Assembly: GCF_020873875.1 (NCBI RefSeq)
Contig: NZ_JAHWGU010000023.1
Location: 62,001 to 126,000 of the forward strand
Direction: 5' to 3'
Origin: Actinoplanes sp. DH11
Lineage (GTDB): Bacteria > Actinomycetota > Actinomycetes > Mycobacteriales > Micromonosporaceae
Length of the DNA stretch: 64,000 nucleotides
The notes beneath the pieces were generated by a model, which had not been told where the DNA came from, ran no database searches, and worked only from the letters and a program-made list of their open reading frames with translations. Positions 35,188-45,626 of this stretch are shown in pieces (the stretch's first letter is position 1; every line of letters begins with the position of its first letter). Both the position numbers and the translations under genes were made by a program.

Positions 35188-35814
35188 ATGGATGTGGAAG
35201 TGCTGCCGGAGCTGCCGGCGGAGTTGTCCGAGGACGCCTGGGACTTCTACCAGGACTGTTTCGCCGACCTGGCCGTGCTGGCGGTGAACAGGCACCTGAT
35301 GCACCGGCCCGAGTTCGACGAGCTGATGGCCGACAAACGGGCCGCCAAGTACGTGATCCGGGACGACGAGGGGCACGTGGCCGGGCTCGGTGTGATGACG
35401 AACCAGCTGGACGCGGTGCCGCTGATCTCGGCGGAGTACTTCGCGTACCACTGGCCGGAACACTACGAGCAGGGCCGGCTCTTCTACGTGGTCTTCGTCG
35501 GGGCGGCGCCGGGCACCCGGGGTACGGGCGTCTTCATCAGCCTGCTCCGGGAGATGTACAAGTCGATCGGCGAGGCCGACGGCAAGGTGTTCGTCGACAT
35601 CTGCTCGTACAACGAGGAGCGGCACGCCCTGCCCCGGATGATCTCGATGATCCTGGGCCGGGTCGCCGGCCGGGCACAGCCGACCCGGCTGGACGCCCAG
35701 TCCTTCTGGATGTACGAGTTCCCGCCGCCCGGCACCGAGGTCCGCGAGGAGCGCCGCACCGGTTTCCGGGAGCGCCGGGCCGGTCTGCCGGAGCGCCGGG
35801 GTGTCAGGGGCTGA
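35188..35814 (+). CDS. GNAT-like acetyltransferase-fold protein
   Basis: 208 aa. VIRDDEGHVAGLGVMTNQLD and FYVVFVGAAPGTRGTGVFIS fit the beta4/beta5 and acetyl-CoA loop of the GNAT fold, although the usual R/Q-x-x-G-x-G/A loop is only partly kept. The first 30 residues are acidic (MDVEVLPELPAELSEDAWDF) and the last 20 are Arg-rich (RRTGFRERRAGLPERRG). The substrate is unknown. ATG 35188 has GGGGG upstream. It is divergent from the 30-aa peptide and convergent with the GGDEF-EAL gene. Confidence 0.65.
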   Translation: MDVEVLPELPAELSEDAWDFYQDCFADLAVLAVNRHLMHRPEFDELMADKRAAKYVIRDDEGHVAGLGVMTNQLDAVPLISAEYFAYHWPEHYEQGRLFYVVFVGAAPGTRGTGVFISLLREMYKSIGEADGKVFVDICSYNEERHALPRMISMILGRVAGRAQPTRLDAQSFWMYEFPPPGTEVREERRTGFRERRAGLPERRGVRG

Positions 35815-35847
35815 GCCGGCCTGCCGAGGGTTTGCCGGCCGGGCCGG

Positions 35848-38175
35848 TCACTCCGTCCGGCGGTGGCGGCCGTAGACCGACGCGATCGCGGGCATCTCCG
35901 GCTCCGCGATCGCGGGCTGCCGCCACCGCTCGGCGAACTCGTGCGCCGGCACCGCCGCACCCCACAGCCAGCCCTGGCAGTTGACCACGCCGACGGCGTA
36001 GAGGGCGTCGCGTTGCAGCGGCGTCTCCACGCCCTCGGCGATCACCCCGAGGCCGAGCGCGTGACTCATCGCCACCACCGCCCGGACGATCTCGTCGTCC
36101 TCGACGTTGACGCCGAGGCCGATCACGAACGACCGGTCGATCTTGACGCCGGTGACCGGGAAGCGGCGCAGGTAGCCGAGTGCCGAGAAGCCGGTGCCGA
36201 AGTCGTCGACGAGCAGCTTCACGCCGAGTTCCCGCAGCTCGAACAGCACCCGGGAGGTCACGCTGGAGCCGTCCACCATCACCGACTCGGTCATCTCCAG
36301 GGCCACGCAGTGCGCGGGTACGCCGTACCGCAGCATCTCGCCCGAAATGATCAGCGGCAGTTCCGGCTCGCTGAGCTGGCGGGGTGAGACGTTGATGGAG
36401 AGGTAGAAGTCGTCGCCGACGATGCCCTCGGAACGCCAGACGCCGAGCTGGCGCAGCGCCTCCTTGCGGACCCAGGTGCCGATGCTGCCGATCAGGCCGG
36501 CGTCCTCGGCGATCGGGATGAACGTCATCGGCGGGATCGCGCCGCGCTCCGGGTGCATCCAGCGCACCAGGGCCTCGGCACCGACCGGCACGCCGGTCTC
36601 CAGCCGCACGATCGGCTGGTAGTGGACGTGCAGCTGGTCCTCGGCGAGCGCCTGGCGCAGCGCCAGCTCCAGCTCGATCCGCTCCCGGACCTGGTCGTGC
36701 ATCGAGGTGTCGAAGATCGTCGAGCGGCCCGGGCCCTCGCCCTTGGCCCGGTACATCGCGGTGTCGGCGTCGCGCATCAGCGCCTCGGCGGTGACCGCGG
36801 CCCGGGCGGCGTCACCGGCGGCGTGCGAGATGCCGATCGACGCGGTGATCACCACCTCGGTGTCGCGGACCAGGAACGGCCGGGCGAAGCAGCCGCGGAT
36901 GTCGTCGACCAGGTGCAGGGCGCCGCCCTTCTCGCCGACGTACGCGAGCAGGAATTCGTCGCCGCCCACCCGGGCCACCGGTACACTGCCGGCCACCGCG
37001 GCCCGCAGGCGCCGGCCCACCTCGATCACCAGCTGGTCGCCGGTGTCGTGGCCCCAGGAGTCGTTCACCCACTTGAAGCCGTCCAGGTCGAGCATGTAGA
37101 CCCAGACCCGGTCGTGTCCGTCCGGGTCGACCACCGTCACCAGACGCTCGATCTCGGCGGAGATGGACACCCGGTTCGGCAGCGAGGTGAGCGGGTCGTG
37201 GGTGGCCTGGTGCTCGGAGCGCAGCTGCGCGGCGACCTGCGCCTGGACCGCGGAACTGGCCCGGAACAGCAGCAGGCCGGCGATCAGCGCGCCGGTCACC
37301 GCGATCAGCAGCCGTGCGCCGGTGCCGCTGCTCCGGTCGCTGAGCAGCAGCGCGAACGGCAGGATCAGCGCCGGGGCGAGCAGGGCGAGGCGCTGCCAGC
37401 CCCACTCCTGCACCGGCGCCTTCGCGGCCCGGCTCATCTCGACGACCGACGGGTGCAGGGCGGCCACGCCGAGGGCCGTGTAGGCGAGCAGGAACGGCAC
37501 GTTGTAGATCGGATCGGTGTAGATCTTCCCGCCGACCCCGGCGATCGCGTACGCGAAGTCGCCCGCGAACAGCATCAGCATCGTGCACGTCAGGGCGGTG
37601 AGACTGAGCGGCCACGACTTCGCCGTGAAGGTCAGGTTGACGATCAGCAGCAGGATGATCACGTCGAAGAGCGGGTAGGTGCCCTGGATCAGCGAGAGCA
37701 GGGCCGGTCGCCCGGTGGTCGCCGCGGCGGGCAGGGCCAGCAGCAGCGTGGTGGTCACGCCGGCGGCCAGGGTGACGATCAGCCCGTCCAGCACGGCGTG
37801 CCGGTCCAGGCTCGAGCGCTGGCGCAGCAGCATCGCCAGGAAGATGCCGAGCAGCATGTATCCGGTGAAGCTGAAGACGTCGGCCACCAGCGGCCACGGC
37901 ATGTCCTGCTCGGTGACCGAGGGCCGGATGAGCACGCCGATCAGGAACGTCAGGGCGCCGGCACCCATCAGCAGCCAGGCGGTGGGCGGTTCGGCGCCCC
38001 ACCGGCGGGGCCCGAGGAAGCAGGCCGTCACCGTCGCGATGCCGAGCACCAGGAAGCTGACGGTGCTGATCAGTGAGTCGGGGAACAGCGCGTAGAGGAC
38101 CGTGGCGACCAGCCCGCCGGCGGCCAGCACCTGCCAGAGCCGCCGGGCGATCACGGGCGGGAGTGCGGGTTGCAC
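35848..38175 (-). CDS. Membrane GGDEF-EAL cyclic-di-GMP protein
   Basis: 775 aa. About nine hydrophobic segments occupy the first 310 residues (a MASE-like sensor). A GGDEF domain with an intact GGDEF motif at about 404-408 follows, then an EAL domain with EAL at about 534-536 and DDFGTGFSALGYL. Both active-site signatures look complete, so it could make and degrade c-di-GMP. GTG 38175 is chosen because GGGAGG lies 8 bases upstream. It probably adjusts development or polysaccharide output through c-di-GMP; the ligand of the membrane part is unknown. It stands alone. Confidence 0.92.
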   Translation of the reverse strand: MQPALPPVIARRLWQVLAAGGLVATVLYALFPDSLISTVSFLVLGIATVTACFLGPRRWGAEPPTAWLLMGAGALTFLIGVLIRPSVTEQDMPWPLVADVFSFTGYMLLGIFLAMLLRQRSSLDRHAVLDGLIVTLAAGVTTTLLLALPAAATTGRPALLSLIQGTYPLFDVIILLLIVNLTFTAKSWPLSLTALTCTMLMLFAGDFAYAIAGVGGKIYTDPIYNVPFLLAYTALGVAALHPSVVEMSRAAKAPVQEWGWQRLALLAPALILPFALLLSDRSSGTGARLLIAVTGALIAGLLLFRASSAVQAQVAAQLRSEHQATHDPLTSLPNRVSISAEIERLVTVVDPDGHDRVWVYMLDLDGFKWVNDSWGHDTGDQLVIEVGRRLRAAVAGSVPVARVGGDEFLLAYVGEKGGALHLVDDIRGCFARPFLVRDTEVVITASIGISHAAGDAARAAVTAEALMRDADTAMYRAKGEGPGRSTIFDTSMHDQVRERIELELALRQALAEDQLHVHYQPIVRLETGVPVGAEALVRWMHPERGAIPPMTFIPIAEDAGLIGSIGTWVRKEALRQLGVWRSEGIVGDDFYLSINVSPRQLSEPELPLIISGEMLRYGVPAHCVALEMTESVMVDGSSVTSRVLFELRELGVKLLVDDFGTGFSALGYLRRFPVTGVKIDRSFVIGLGVNVEDDEIVRAVVAMSHALGLGVIAEGVETPLQRDALYAVGVVNCQGWLWGAAVPAHEFAERWRQPAIAEPEMPAIASVYGRHRRTE

Positions 38176-38243
38176 CGGGCATTCCTCCCGAAGATCAAGG
38201 TTGGGATCAACGGTAGCAATCCGGGCACTTGACCAACCGGCGT

Positions 38244-39053
38244 TTAGTGAACTGCTCTCATGCTCGCGGCGCTGTGGGCGAAGACGGCCGGGCATCCGCC
38301 GCGCCGCAGCACCTCGCCGGCGACCGAGCCGAGCCGGCGCGCGCCGCCGGCGCCGCGCGGGCCGAGGACGACCAGACCGGCGTGCCGGCTGGCCCGCACC
38401 ACGGTGGCCGCGGCCGGTCCGGTCAGCACCCGGTGGCGGGTGACCGGAAGTTCCGGCACCTCGGCGAGCATCTCGTCGAGGAGTTTGGCGCCGGCCTCCG
38501 CGGCGCCCAGGACGCCGTCGGGAACGACGTGTGCCACGTGCAGCGGACAGCCGTGCAGCCGGGCCTGCGCGGCGGCGAACCGGAGCCCGAGGCGGGCGAA
38601 CGGCGAGCCGTCGACGGCGGCCAGGACCGGGCCGGTCGGCGGGCGCGGGCCGCGGGCCAGGGCCACCGGGCACCAGGACCGCGACACCAGGTCGCGGGCC
38701 AGCGCGCCGGTGCCGAGCCGGTCCAGGCCGGCGCCGCCGATCACCAGCAGGGCCGCGGTGCGGCTCAGCGCGACCAGCACCCGTCCCGGTGATCCATCCC
38801 GCAGTTGTCCGCGCGCATCGACGCCGGGTGTGGAACGCTGGGCGAAGGCGACCGCCTCCTCGACGACACGCGAGGCGGCCCCGCGGGCCGGGGCGTAGCC
38901 GGCGCCACCGGCTCCCGGACGCGGATCGGGCCAGGTGAAAGCATGAACGACGGACAACGCGCACCCGCGGGTGACGGCTTCCCGCGCGGCCAGCCGGACC
39001 GCGGCGCGACTGGCCGCGGTTCCGTCGGTACCCACCACGACGGGATCTCGCAT
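38244..39053 (-). CDS. Tandem universal stress protein (two USP domains)
   Basis: 269 aa with two USP folds. Domain 1 (about 1-135) starts MRDPVVVGTDGTAASRAAV, and domain 2 (about 140-265) has VLAAVDGSPFARLGLRFAA. The nucleotide-binding glycine loop is clear in domain 2 (LGPRGAGGARRLGSVAGEV) and degenerate in domain 1 (IGGAGLDRLGTGALARDL). It is a cytoplasmic stress/dormancy protein of the two-domain kind common in actinobacteria. ATG 39053 has GGGAGG upstream. It runs divergently from citrate synthase. Confidence 0.9.
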   Translation of the reverse strand: MRDPVVVGTDGTAASRAAVRLAAREAVTRGCALSVVHAFTWPDPRPGAGGAGYAPARGAASRVVEEAVAFAQRSTPGVDARGQLRDGSPGRVLVALSRTAALLVIGGAGLDRLGTGALARDLVSRSWCPVALARGPRPPTGPVLAAVDGSPFARLGLRFAAAQARLHGCPLHVAHVVPDGVLGAAEAGAKLLDEMLAEVPELPVTRHRVLTGPAAATVVRASRHAGLVVLGPRGAGGARRLGSVAGEVLRRGGCPAVFAHSAASMRAVH

Positions 39054-39226
39054 CGGTCCTCCCGTAACAAAGCCGCAATATACCGACCATTGTCTATGGC
39101 GCAACGACCCATACGTACTGGTGACCAATGCCTCAACAGATGGCTGGCTGATGACCCATTCAGGTTGAGGGTTTACGGTGAACGGCAAAATCTTTGGGAC
39201 ATCTGCCGGTGAAGTGAGGGAAATAC

Positions 39227-40510
<1,284 letters not shown>

Positions 40511-40522
40511 CCCGCATCGATG

Positions 40523-40550
40523 ACGCCCTGCCGGTGATCCGGCAGGGCGT
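40523..40550 (+). terminator. Intrinsic terminator of gltA
   Basis: A perfect 12-bp stem (ACGCCCTGCCGG with CCGGCAGGGCGT) and a TGAT loop are followed by TTTC. This is a classic Rho-independent terminator. The next 170 bases, up to the kinase gene, hold short GC-rich near-repeats and nothing else recognised. Confidence 0.9.
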
Positions 40551-40725
40551 TTTCGTGTGCCGGGCGTCTTCGTGCGCGCGGCGTCTTCCTGTGCCGGGCG
40601 CCGGGCGGCGCGGTCCCGGCCCCCCGGCCCGCCCGGTGCGGCATGCCGCGGGCGTCGCCTGGGCATGAAAGGGTCGAGGCAATCGGCTGATCACGCCGAG
40701 AGGCACCGCACCAGGGGAGACGCGC

Positions 40726-42291
40726 ATGGACGTTGTGATCGGGATCGACACCGGTACCACCGCCACCAAAGGTGTCGCGATCGGTCCGCGCGGTGAGGTC
40801 CGTGCGCTGACAAGCGTGCACTACCCGCTTTCCGTGCCCGGCCCGGGCCGGGCGGAGCTGGACCCGGAACGGCTGTCCGCGGCCGCGGTGGAAGCGCTCG
40901 TCGACGTGGCCGGCCAGTGCCGCGAACACGGCGACCGGGTCACCGCGATCGGGCTCAGCGCGTTCCTGCACGCCCTCGTGCCGATGTCCGCCGACGGCAC
41001 CCCGCTCGGCCCGCTGATCACCTGGGCGGACGGCCGCTCCGCCGCGCAGTGCGAGGCCATCGTCGCGTCCGGCCGGAAAGCGTCCCTCCAGGCGCGGACC
41101 GGCACGCCGGTGCATCCCATGTCGCCGCTCACCAAGCTGGCCTGGTGGGGTGAGAACGACCCGGAGGTGCTGCACGGCACCCCGCGCTGGGGCGGCGTCA
41201 AGGAGCTGATCGTCGCGGCGCTCGCCGACGAGCCCTTCCTGGTGGACCTCTCCCTGGCGTCCGGCACCGGGCTCTACGACATCCACTCCCGCAAGTGGGA
41301 CGACGAGGCCCTGTCGATCGCCGGGGTCCGCGCCGGCCAACTAGCCGAGGTCGTGCCGACCGTCCACCGGCTGCGCCTGCGCGCCGACGTGGCCTCCGCC
41401 GCCGGACTGCCCCGCGACCTCCCCCTGATCATCGGCGCTGCCGACGGCCCGCTCGCCAACCTCGGCGTCGGCGCCACCCCGGCCGGCATCGCGGCCGTCT
41501 CGCTCGGCACCAGCGGCGCCCTGCGCACGGTCGTCGACCGGCCCACCAACGACCAGGCCGGGCGCCTCTTCTGCTACGCGCTCACCGAGGACCGGTGGGT
41601 GATCGGTGGCGCGGTCAACAACGCCGGGTCGGTGGTGCGGTGGGCGGGGGAGAGCTTCGCGGGCGGCTTCGAACGGCCCGGTGCCGAGGGTGAGGACGCC
41701 GACGAACGGGATGCGGCGCTGCTGGAGGAGGCCGCCGGGATCATCGCCGGCAGCGAAGGGCTGCTCTGCCTGCCGTACCTGCTGGGCGAACGGGCGCCGT
41801 GGTGGCGCCCCGGCATGCGCGGCGCCTACCTGGGGCTGCGCCGCGAACACACCCGGCCGCATCTGGTCCGGGCCGCCGTCGAAGGGGTCTGTCAGCAGCT
41901 GGCACTGGTCCGGGACTCGTTCGACGCCGAAGGCTGCCCGGTCACCGAGATCCGCGCCACCGGCGGGGCGGTCGCCTCCTCGCTCTGGGTGTCGATCCTC
42001 TCCTCGGCGCTGGACCTGCCGGTCGCGGTCGCCGACACGCCGGAGGGCACCGCGCTCGGCGCCTGCCTGCTGGCCCGGCACGCCCTCGGGGAACTGCCCG
42101 ACCTGGACGAGGCGGCGGCGCTGGTGCCGATCGGCCGGCACACCACACCGGACCCGGCGGACGCGGCGTTCTACCGCAAGCTGCGGCCGCTCGTCGAGAA
42201 GTCGGCGCTGGCGGTGCTCGATGTGGTGGCCGAACTGGACCGGCTGGCGCCGGAACCACTGCCGGGCACCGAGAAGGCCGTCCGGTCGTGA
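40726..42291 (+). CDS. FGGY-family sugar kinase, probably gluconokinase
   Basis: 521 aa. MDVVIGIDTGTTATKGVAIG is the FGGY phosphate-binding start; ITWADGRSAAQCE and TGTPVHPMSPLTKLAWW match gluconokinases more than xylulokinases. SLGTSGALRTVV, GGAVNNAGSVVRWAGE and RATGGAVASSLWVSIL cover the ATP-binding half. It should phosphorylate gluconate or a related sugar acid or sugar in the cytoplasm. ATG 40726 follows AGGGGAGA. It is monocistronic and followed by the cobalamin riboswitch of the next operon. Confidence 0.88.
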   Translation: MDVVIGIDTGTTATKGVAIGPRGEVRALTSVHYPLSVPGPGRAELDPERLSAAAVEALVDVAGQCREHGDRVTAIGLSAFLHALVPMSADGTPLGPLITWADGRSAAQCEAIVASGRKASLQARTGTPVHPMSPLTKLAWWGENDPEVLHGTPRWGGVKELIVAALADEPFLVDLSLASGTGLYDIHSRKWDDEALSIAGVRAGQLAEVVPTVHRLRLRADVASAAGLPRDLPLIIGAADGPLANLGVGATPAGIAAVSLGTSGALRTVVDRPTNDQAGRLFCYALTEDRWVIGGAVNNAGSVVRWAGESFAGGFERPGAEGEDADERDAALLEEAAGIIAGSEGLLCLPYLLGERAPWWRPGMRGAYLGLRREHTRPHLVRAAVEGVCQQLALVRDSFDAEGCPVTEIRATGGAVASSLWVSILSSALDLPVAVADTPEGTALGACLLARHALGELPDLDEAAALVPIGRHTTPDPADAAFYRKLRPLVEKSALAVLDVVAELDRLAPEPLPGTEKAVRS

Positions 42292-42382
42292 CCGTCCGTT
42301 CCGGGGCCCCGGGTGTCCGGGGCCTCGGTGCGGTGCGGGTCATCTTGATCGTCCTGGCGTAGGTCGCTGTCACCGGCCCGCG

Positions 42383-42541
42383 TTAGAGTGACCCGCGAGC
42401 GGTAGCGGAGGAACCCGGTGTGAGTCCGGGACGGTCCCGCCACTGTGACCGGGGAGCGACCCGCAGCACGCCACGGCGCACAGCCGGAAGGCGCGGGAAC
42501 CGTCGATCCGGGAGTCAGGAGACTCCGGCCGCTCGGTTTGC
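42383..42541 (+). promoter_or_regulatory. Cobalamin (adenosylcobalamin) riboswitch
   Basis: The conserved core is readable: GGAACCCGGTGTGAGTCCGG, then GACGGTCCCGCCACTGTGA, CAGCCGGAAGGC, and the B12 box GGAGTCAGGAGACTCCGGCC at 42511-42530. It lies in the 5' leader of the chelatase gene and should switch the whole cob operon off when cobalamin is plentiful. The outer ends are approximate. Confidence 0.93.
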
Positions 42542-42579
42542 CGACGCGCGGGCGTGGACACCCGCCGGAAGGGACTCCT

Positions 42580-44817
42580 GTGACAACTCCGTACCCGTTC
42601 TCGGCCGTGGTCGGGCTCGACGACCTGCGCCTCGCCCTGCTGCTGACCGCCGTCTCCCCGGCGGTCGGCGGGGTGCTGGTCCGCGGCGAGAAGGGCACCG
42701 CGAAGAGCACCGTGGTGCGCGCGCTCGCCGCTCTGCTGCCGGCGATCGACACGGTGCGCGGCTGCCGGTTCGCCTGTGACCCGGCCGCACCCGACCCGGC
42801 CTGCCCGGACGGCCCGCACCCGATCGGCGGCCCCGCCGACACCAGGCCCGCCAGGCTGGTGGAGCTGCCCGTCGGCGCCACCGAGGACCGGGTCGTCGGC
42901 ACGCTCGACCTGCAGCGGGCGCTCAGTGACGGGGTCAAGGCCTACGAGCCCGGCCTGCTCGCCGCCGCGCACCGCGGCGTGCTCTACGTCGACGAGGTCA
43001 ACCTGCTCCCGGACCACCTGGTCGACCTGCTGCTGGACGCGGCCGCGATGGGCCGCGCGCACGTCGAGCGCGACGGCGTGTCGGTCAAGCACGCGGCCCG
43101 GTTCCTGCTGGTCGGCACGATGAACCCGGAGGAGGGCGAGCCGCGGCCCCAGCTGGTGGACCGGTTCGGCCTGGTCGTCAACGTCTCCGCACCCCGGGAC
43201 GCCGGGCAGCGGGCCGAGGTGGTGCGGCGGCGGCTCGCCTACGAGGCCGACCCGGACGGTTTCGCGACGCGCTTCGTCGCGGCCGAGCGGGAGTACGCGC
43301 AGCGCATCGCCACCGCCCGCGCCCAGCTGCCGGCGGTCCGGCTGCCCGACGCGGAACTGGACCGGATCGCCCGGGTCTGCCTGGCCTACGGGGTGGACGG
43401 CATGCGCGCCGACATCGTCGTGGCCCGCTGCGCCGTGGCCCTGGCCGCCTGGCACGGCCGGGACCGGGTCACCGCCGACGACGTCCGCGACGCGGCCCGG
43501 CTCGCCCTGCCGCACCGGCGCCGCACCGACCCGCTCGACCCGCCCGGCACCGACGAGGAGAAGCTCGACGAGGCCCTCGCCGAGGCGGAACGCCAGGCGG
43601 CCGCCGAGTCCGACTCTGCTTCTGATCCCGGCTCCGATCCCGATCCCGATCCCGGCTCCGGCTCCGACGGCTCGGGCTCCGGGCCTGACTCCGGGCCGGG
43701 CGGGGACGACCCGGACGGTGACGGGCCGCCGGACGGCGGCGGGGGAGGCGCGCCGCGCAACCCGCAGGACGGCGGCGGGCCGCAGGGCGCAGGCTCCGCA
43801 GCACCGGGTACGGGTGGGAGCACCACCCCGCAGCCCGCCGAGCAGAACGGGGCCGGACAACCGGAGAAGGCGGGCGCGGTCGCGAGCGCGGGCCCGGCGT
43901 ACCGCACCAAGGCGCTGCGCATCACCGCCCGCGGCGACGGCGGTCACGCCGGTCGCCGGTCGCCGGCGTTCGCCCGCCGCGGCCGGGTGGTGGGCAGCCG
44001 CGCACCGGTGGGCAAACTGGCCGGGGCGCCGCACCTGCCGGCTACCTTGCGGGCGGCCCTGGACCGGGCGGGCGCGGAGGCGGTGCGGCCGTCCGGCAGT
44101 TCCGGCGCTTCGGCGGCAGGCGTTTCCGCGGCAGGCGTTTCCGCGGCTGCGGTTTCTGCGGCCGGCGGGTCCGGGGCCGGTGCTTCTGGCGCGGGGCGGG
44201 TGAGCGCGGGAGCTGCGCGGGTGCGGGTGCTGCCGCGGGATCTGCGGGAGTCGGTGCACGTGGGGCGTGAGGCGAACCTGGTGCTGTTCGTCGTGGACGC
44301 CTCCGGTTCGATGGCCGCGCGCAAGCGGATGACGCTCGTCAAGACGGCGGTGCTGTCGTTGTTGCGGGACGCCTACCAGCGGCGGGACCGGATCGGGATG
44401 ATCACGTTCCGCGGGGCGGACGCCGATGTGGTGCTGCCGCCCACGTCCAGCCACGAGGTGGGTGTGATGCGGCTGGCCGCGCTGCGTACCGGCGGCCGCA
44501 CCCCCATCGCGGCCGGCCTCCGTGCCGCCGCCGCCACGATCGCCACCGAACGCCGCCGCGACCCGCGCCGGCGCCCGCTGCTGGTGCTCGTCACCGACGG
44601 CCGGGCGACGAGCGGGCCCGATCCGCTGCGCGTGGCCCCGGCTCTGGCCGGGGTGTCCACCGTGGTGGTGGACTGTGAGTCCGGCCCGATCCGTCTCGGT
44701 CTGGCCGGTCGGCTGGCGACCGGGCTGAAGGCCGACATCATGCCGCTCGAACAACTACAGGCCTCGGTGCTGAACAGCCCCGCGGAGACCGGCCGCGCCT
44801 ACCGCCGCGCCGCATGA
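42580..44817 (+). CDS. AAA+/VWA cobalt- or magnesium-chelatase-type subunit (ChlI-ChlD fusion)
   Basis: 745 aa. The N-terminal AAA+ ATPase has Walker A RGEKGTAKST, Walker B VLYVDEVNLLPD and sensor LVGTMNPEEGEPRPQLVDRF. A long disordered linker (about 345-545) with Ser-Asp-Pro repeats and Gly/Ala stretches follows. The C-terminal VWA domain has a MIDAS motif VVDASGSMAARK. In cobalamin loci this fusion is the energy-providing partner of the CobN chelatase, driving cobalt insertion. The cobalamin riboswitch directly upstream supports the cobalt role. GTG 42580 has GGAAGGGA upstream. CobN itself is not in the window. Confidence 0.88.
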   Translation: MTTPYPFSAVVGLDDLRLALLLTAVSPAVGGVLVRGEKGTAKSTVVRALAALLPAIDTVRGCRFACDPAAPDPACPDGPHPIGGPADTRPARLVELPVGATEDRVVGTLDLQRALSDGVKAYEPGLLAAAHRGVLYVDEVNLLPDHLVDLLLDAAAMGRAHVERDGVSVKHAARFLLVGTMNPEEGEPRPQLVDRFGLVVNVSAPRDAGQRAEVVRRRLAYEADPDGFATRFVAAEREYAQRIATARAQLPAVRLPDAELDRIARVCLAYGVDGMRADIVVARCAVALAAWHGRDRVTADDVRDAARLALPHRRRTDPLDPPGTDEEKLDEALAEAERQAAAESDSASDPGSDPDPDPGSGSDGSGSGPDSGPGGDDPDGDGPPDGGGGGAPRNPQDGGGPQGAGSAAPGTGGSTTPQPAEQNGAGQPEKAGAVASAGPAYRTKALRITARGDGGHAGRRSPAFARRGRVVGSRAPVGKLAGAPHLPATLRAALDRAGAEAVRPSGSSGASAAGVSAAGVSAAAVSAAGGSGAGASGAGRVSAGAARVRVLPRDLRESVHVGREANLVLFVVDASGSMAARKRMTLVKTAVLSLLRDAYQRRDRIGMITFRGADADVVLPPTSSHEVGVMRLAALRTGGRTPIAAGLRAAAATIATERRRDPRRRPLLVLVTDGRATSGPDPLRVAPALAGVSTVVVDCESGPIRLGLAGRLATGLKADIMPLEQLQASVLNSPAETGRAYRRAA

Positions 44818-45026
44818 CGCCGACCGGGGGCACCCGGTCGATGTCGCGGACGGGAACGCCGCCCCGGGTGCCGCACGAGCGGTGATGCGGTTGCTCCGGT
44901 TTGGGGTTCGAGCCTGTCCCCCGCCGGGGGGTGAGGTGGCTGAGCCGCGCCGGGAGCGGAGGTGCTGCTGGCCGGGACGGGATGGTTCGGCGGTGGCGGT
45001 CGATCACGTACAAGAAAGGGTTTCGC

Positions 45027-45626
45027 ATGCCTCAGGGGAAAGTGGCCGTTACGCCTGATGACGGGCTGACCACCCGGCAGCGGCGGCGGCAGGCGGTGTT
45101 CGCCGTGCACACCGGGGCGGGGAAGGGTAAGTCGACGGCCGCGTTCGGGATGGCGTTGCGGGCGTGGAGCGCGGGGTGGCCGATCGGCGTCTTCCAGTTC
45201 GTGAAGTCGCAGAAGTGGAAAGTCGGTGAGGAGACCGCGCTGAAGGCGTTGAACGGCGTCAACGGCACGCCGGTGACCTGGCACAAGATGGGCGAAGGCT
45301 GGTCCTGGATCCAGCGTCCGGGCACCGAGCGTGACCATGCCGCCGAGGCCGCCGAGGGGTGGGCGCAGATCAAGCGGGACCTGGCCGCGGAGTCGTTCAA
45401 GTTCTATGTGCTGGACGAGTTCACCTACCCGATGAAGTGGGGCTGGGTGGATGTCGCGGACGTCGTCGAGACGCTGGCGAACCGGCCGGGGACGCAGCAT
45501 GTCGTGATCACCGGGCGGGATGCGCACCCGGACCTGGTCGCGGCGGCCGACCTGGTCACCGAGATGACGAAGGTCAAGCATCCGATGGACGCGGGTCGCA
45601 AGGGTCAGCAGGGCATCGAATGGTAG
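45027..45626 (+). CDS. cobO: Cob(I)yrinic acid a,c-diamide adenosyltransferase
   Basis: 199 aa, CobO/BtuR family. The P-loop AVHTGAGKGKSTAAFGMALR is at about 25-45. VLDEFTYPMKWGWVDVADVV and VVITGRDAHPDLVAAADLVT are the other hallmarks. It transfers the adenosyl group from ATP to cob(I)alamin intermediates. ATG 45027 has AAAGGG upstream. The last bases overlap the cobB start (ATGGTAG). A gap of 209 bases without recognised features separates it from the chelatase gene. Confidence 0.95.
   Translation: MPQGKVAVTPDDGLTTRQRRRQAVFAVHTGAGKGKSTAAFGMALRAWSAGWPIGVFQFVKSQKWKVGEETALKALNGVNGTPVTWHKMGEGWSWIQRPGTERDHAAEAAEGWAQIKRDLAAESFKFYVLDEFTYPMKWGWVDVADVVETLANRPGTQHVVITGRDAHPDLVAAADLVTEMTKVKHPMDAGRKGQQGIEW

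Noticed and set aside
39165..39191. Housekeeping promoter of gltA (TTGAGG ... CAAAAT)
   Set aside because: The spacing of 15 bases and the poor -10 match are not convincing enough to list as a feature.
44903..44920. tRNA-like T-loop (GGGGTTCGAGCC)
   Set aside because: No acceptor stem, D-arm or anticodon arm can be drawn upstream, and the stem after the loop does not pair properly.
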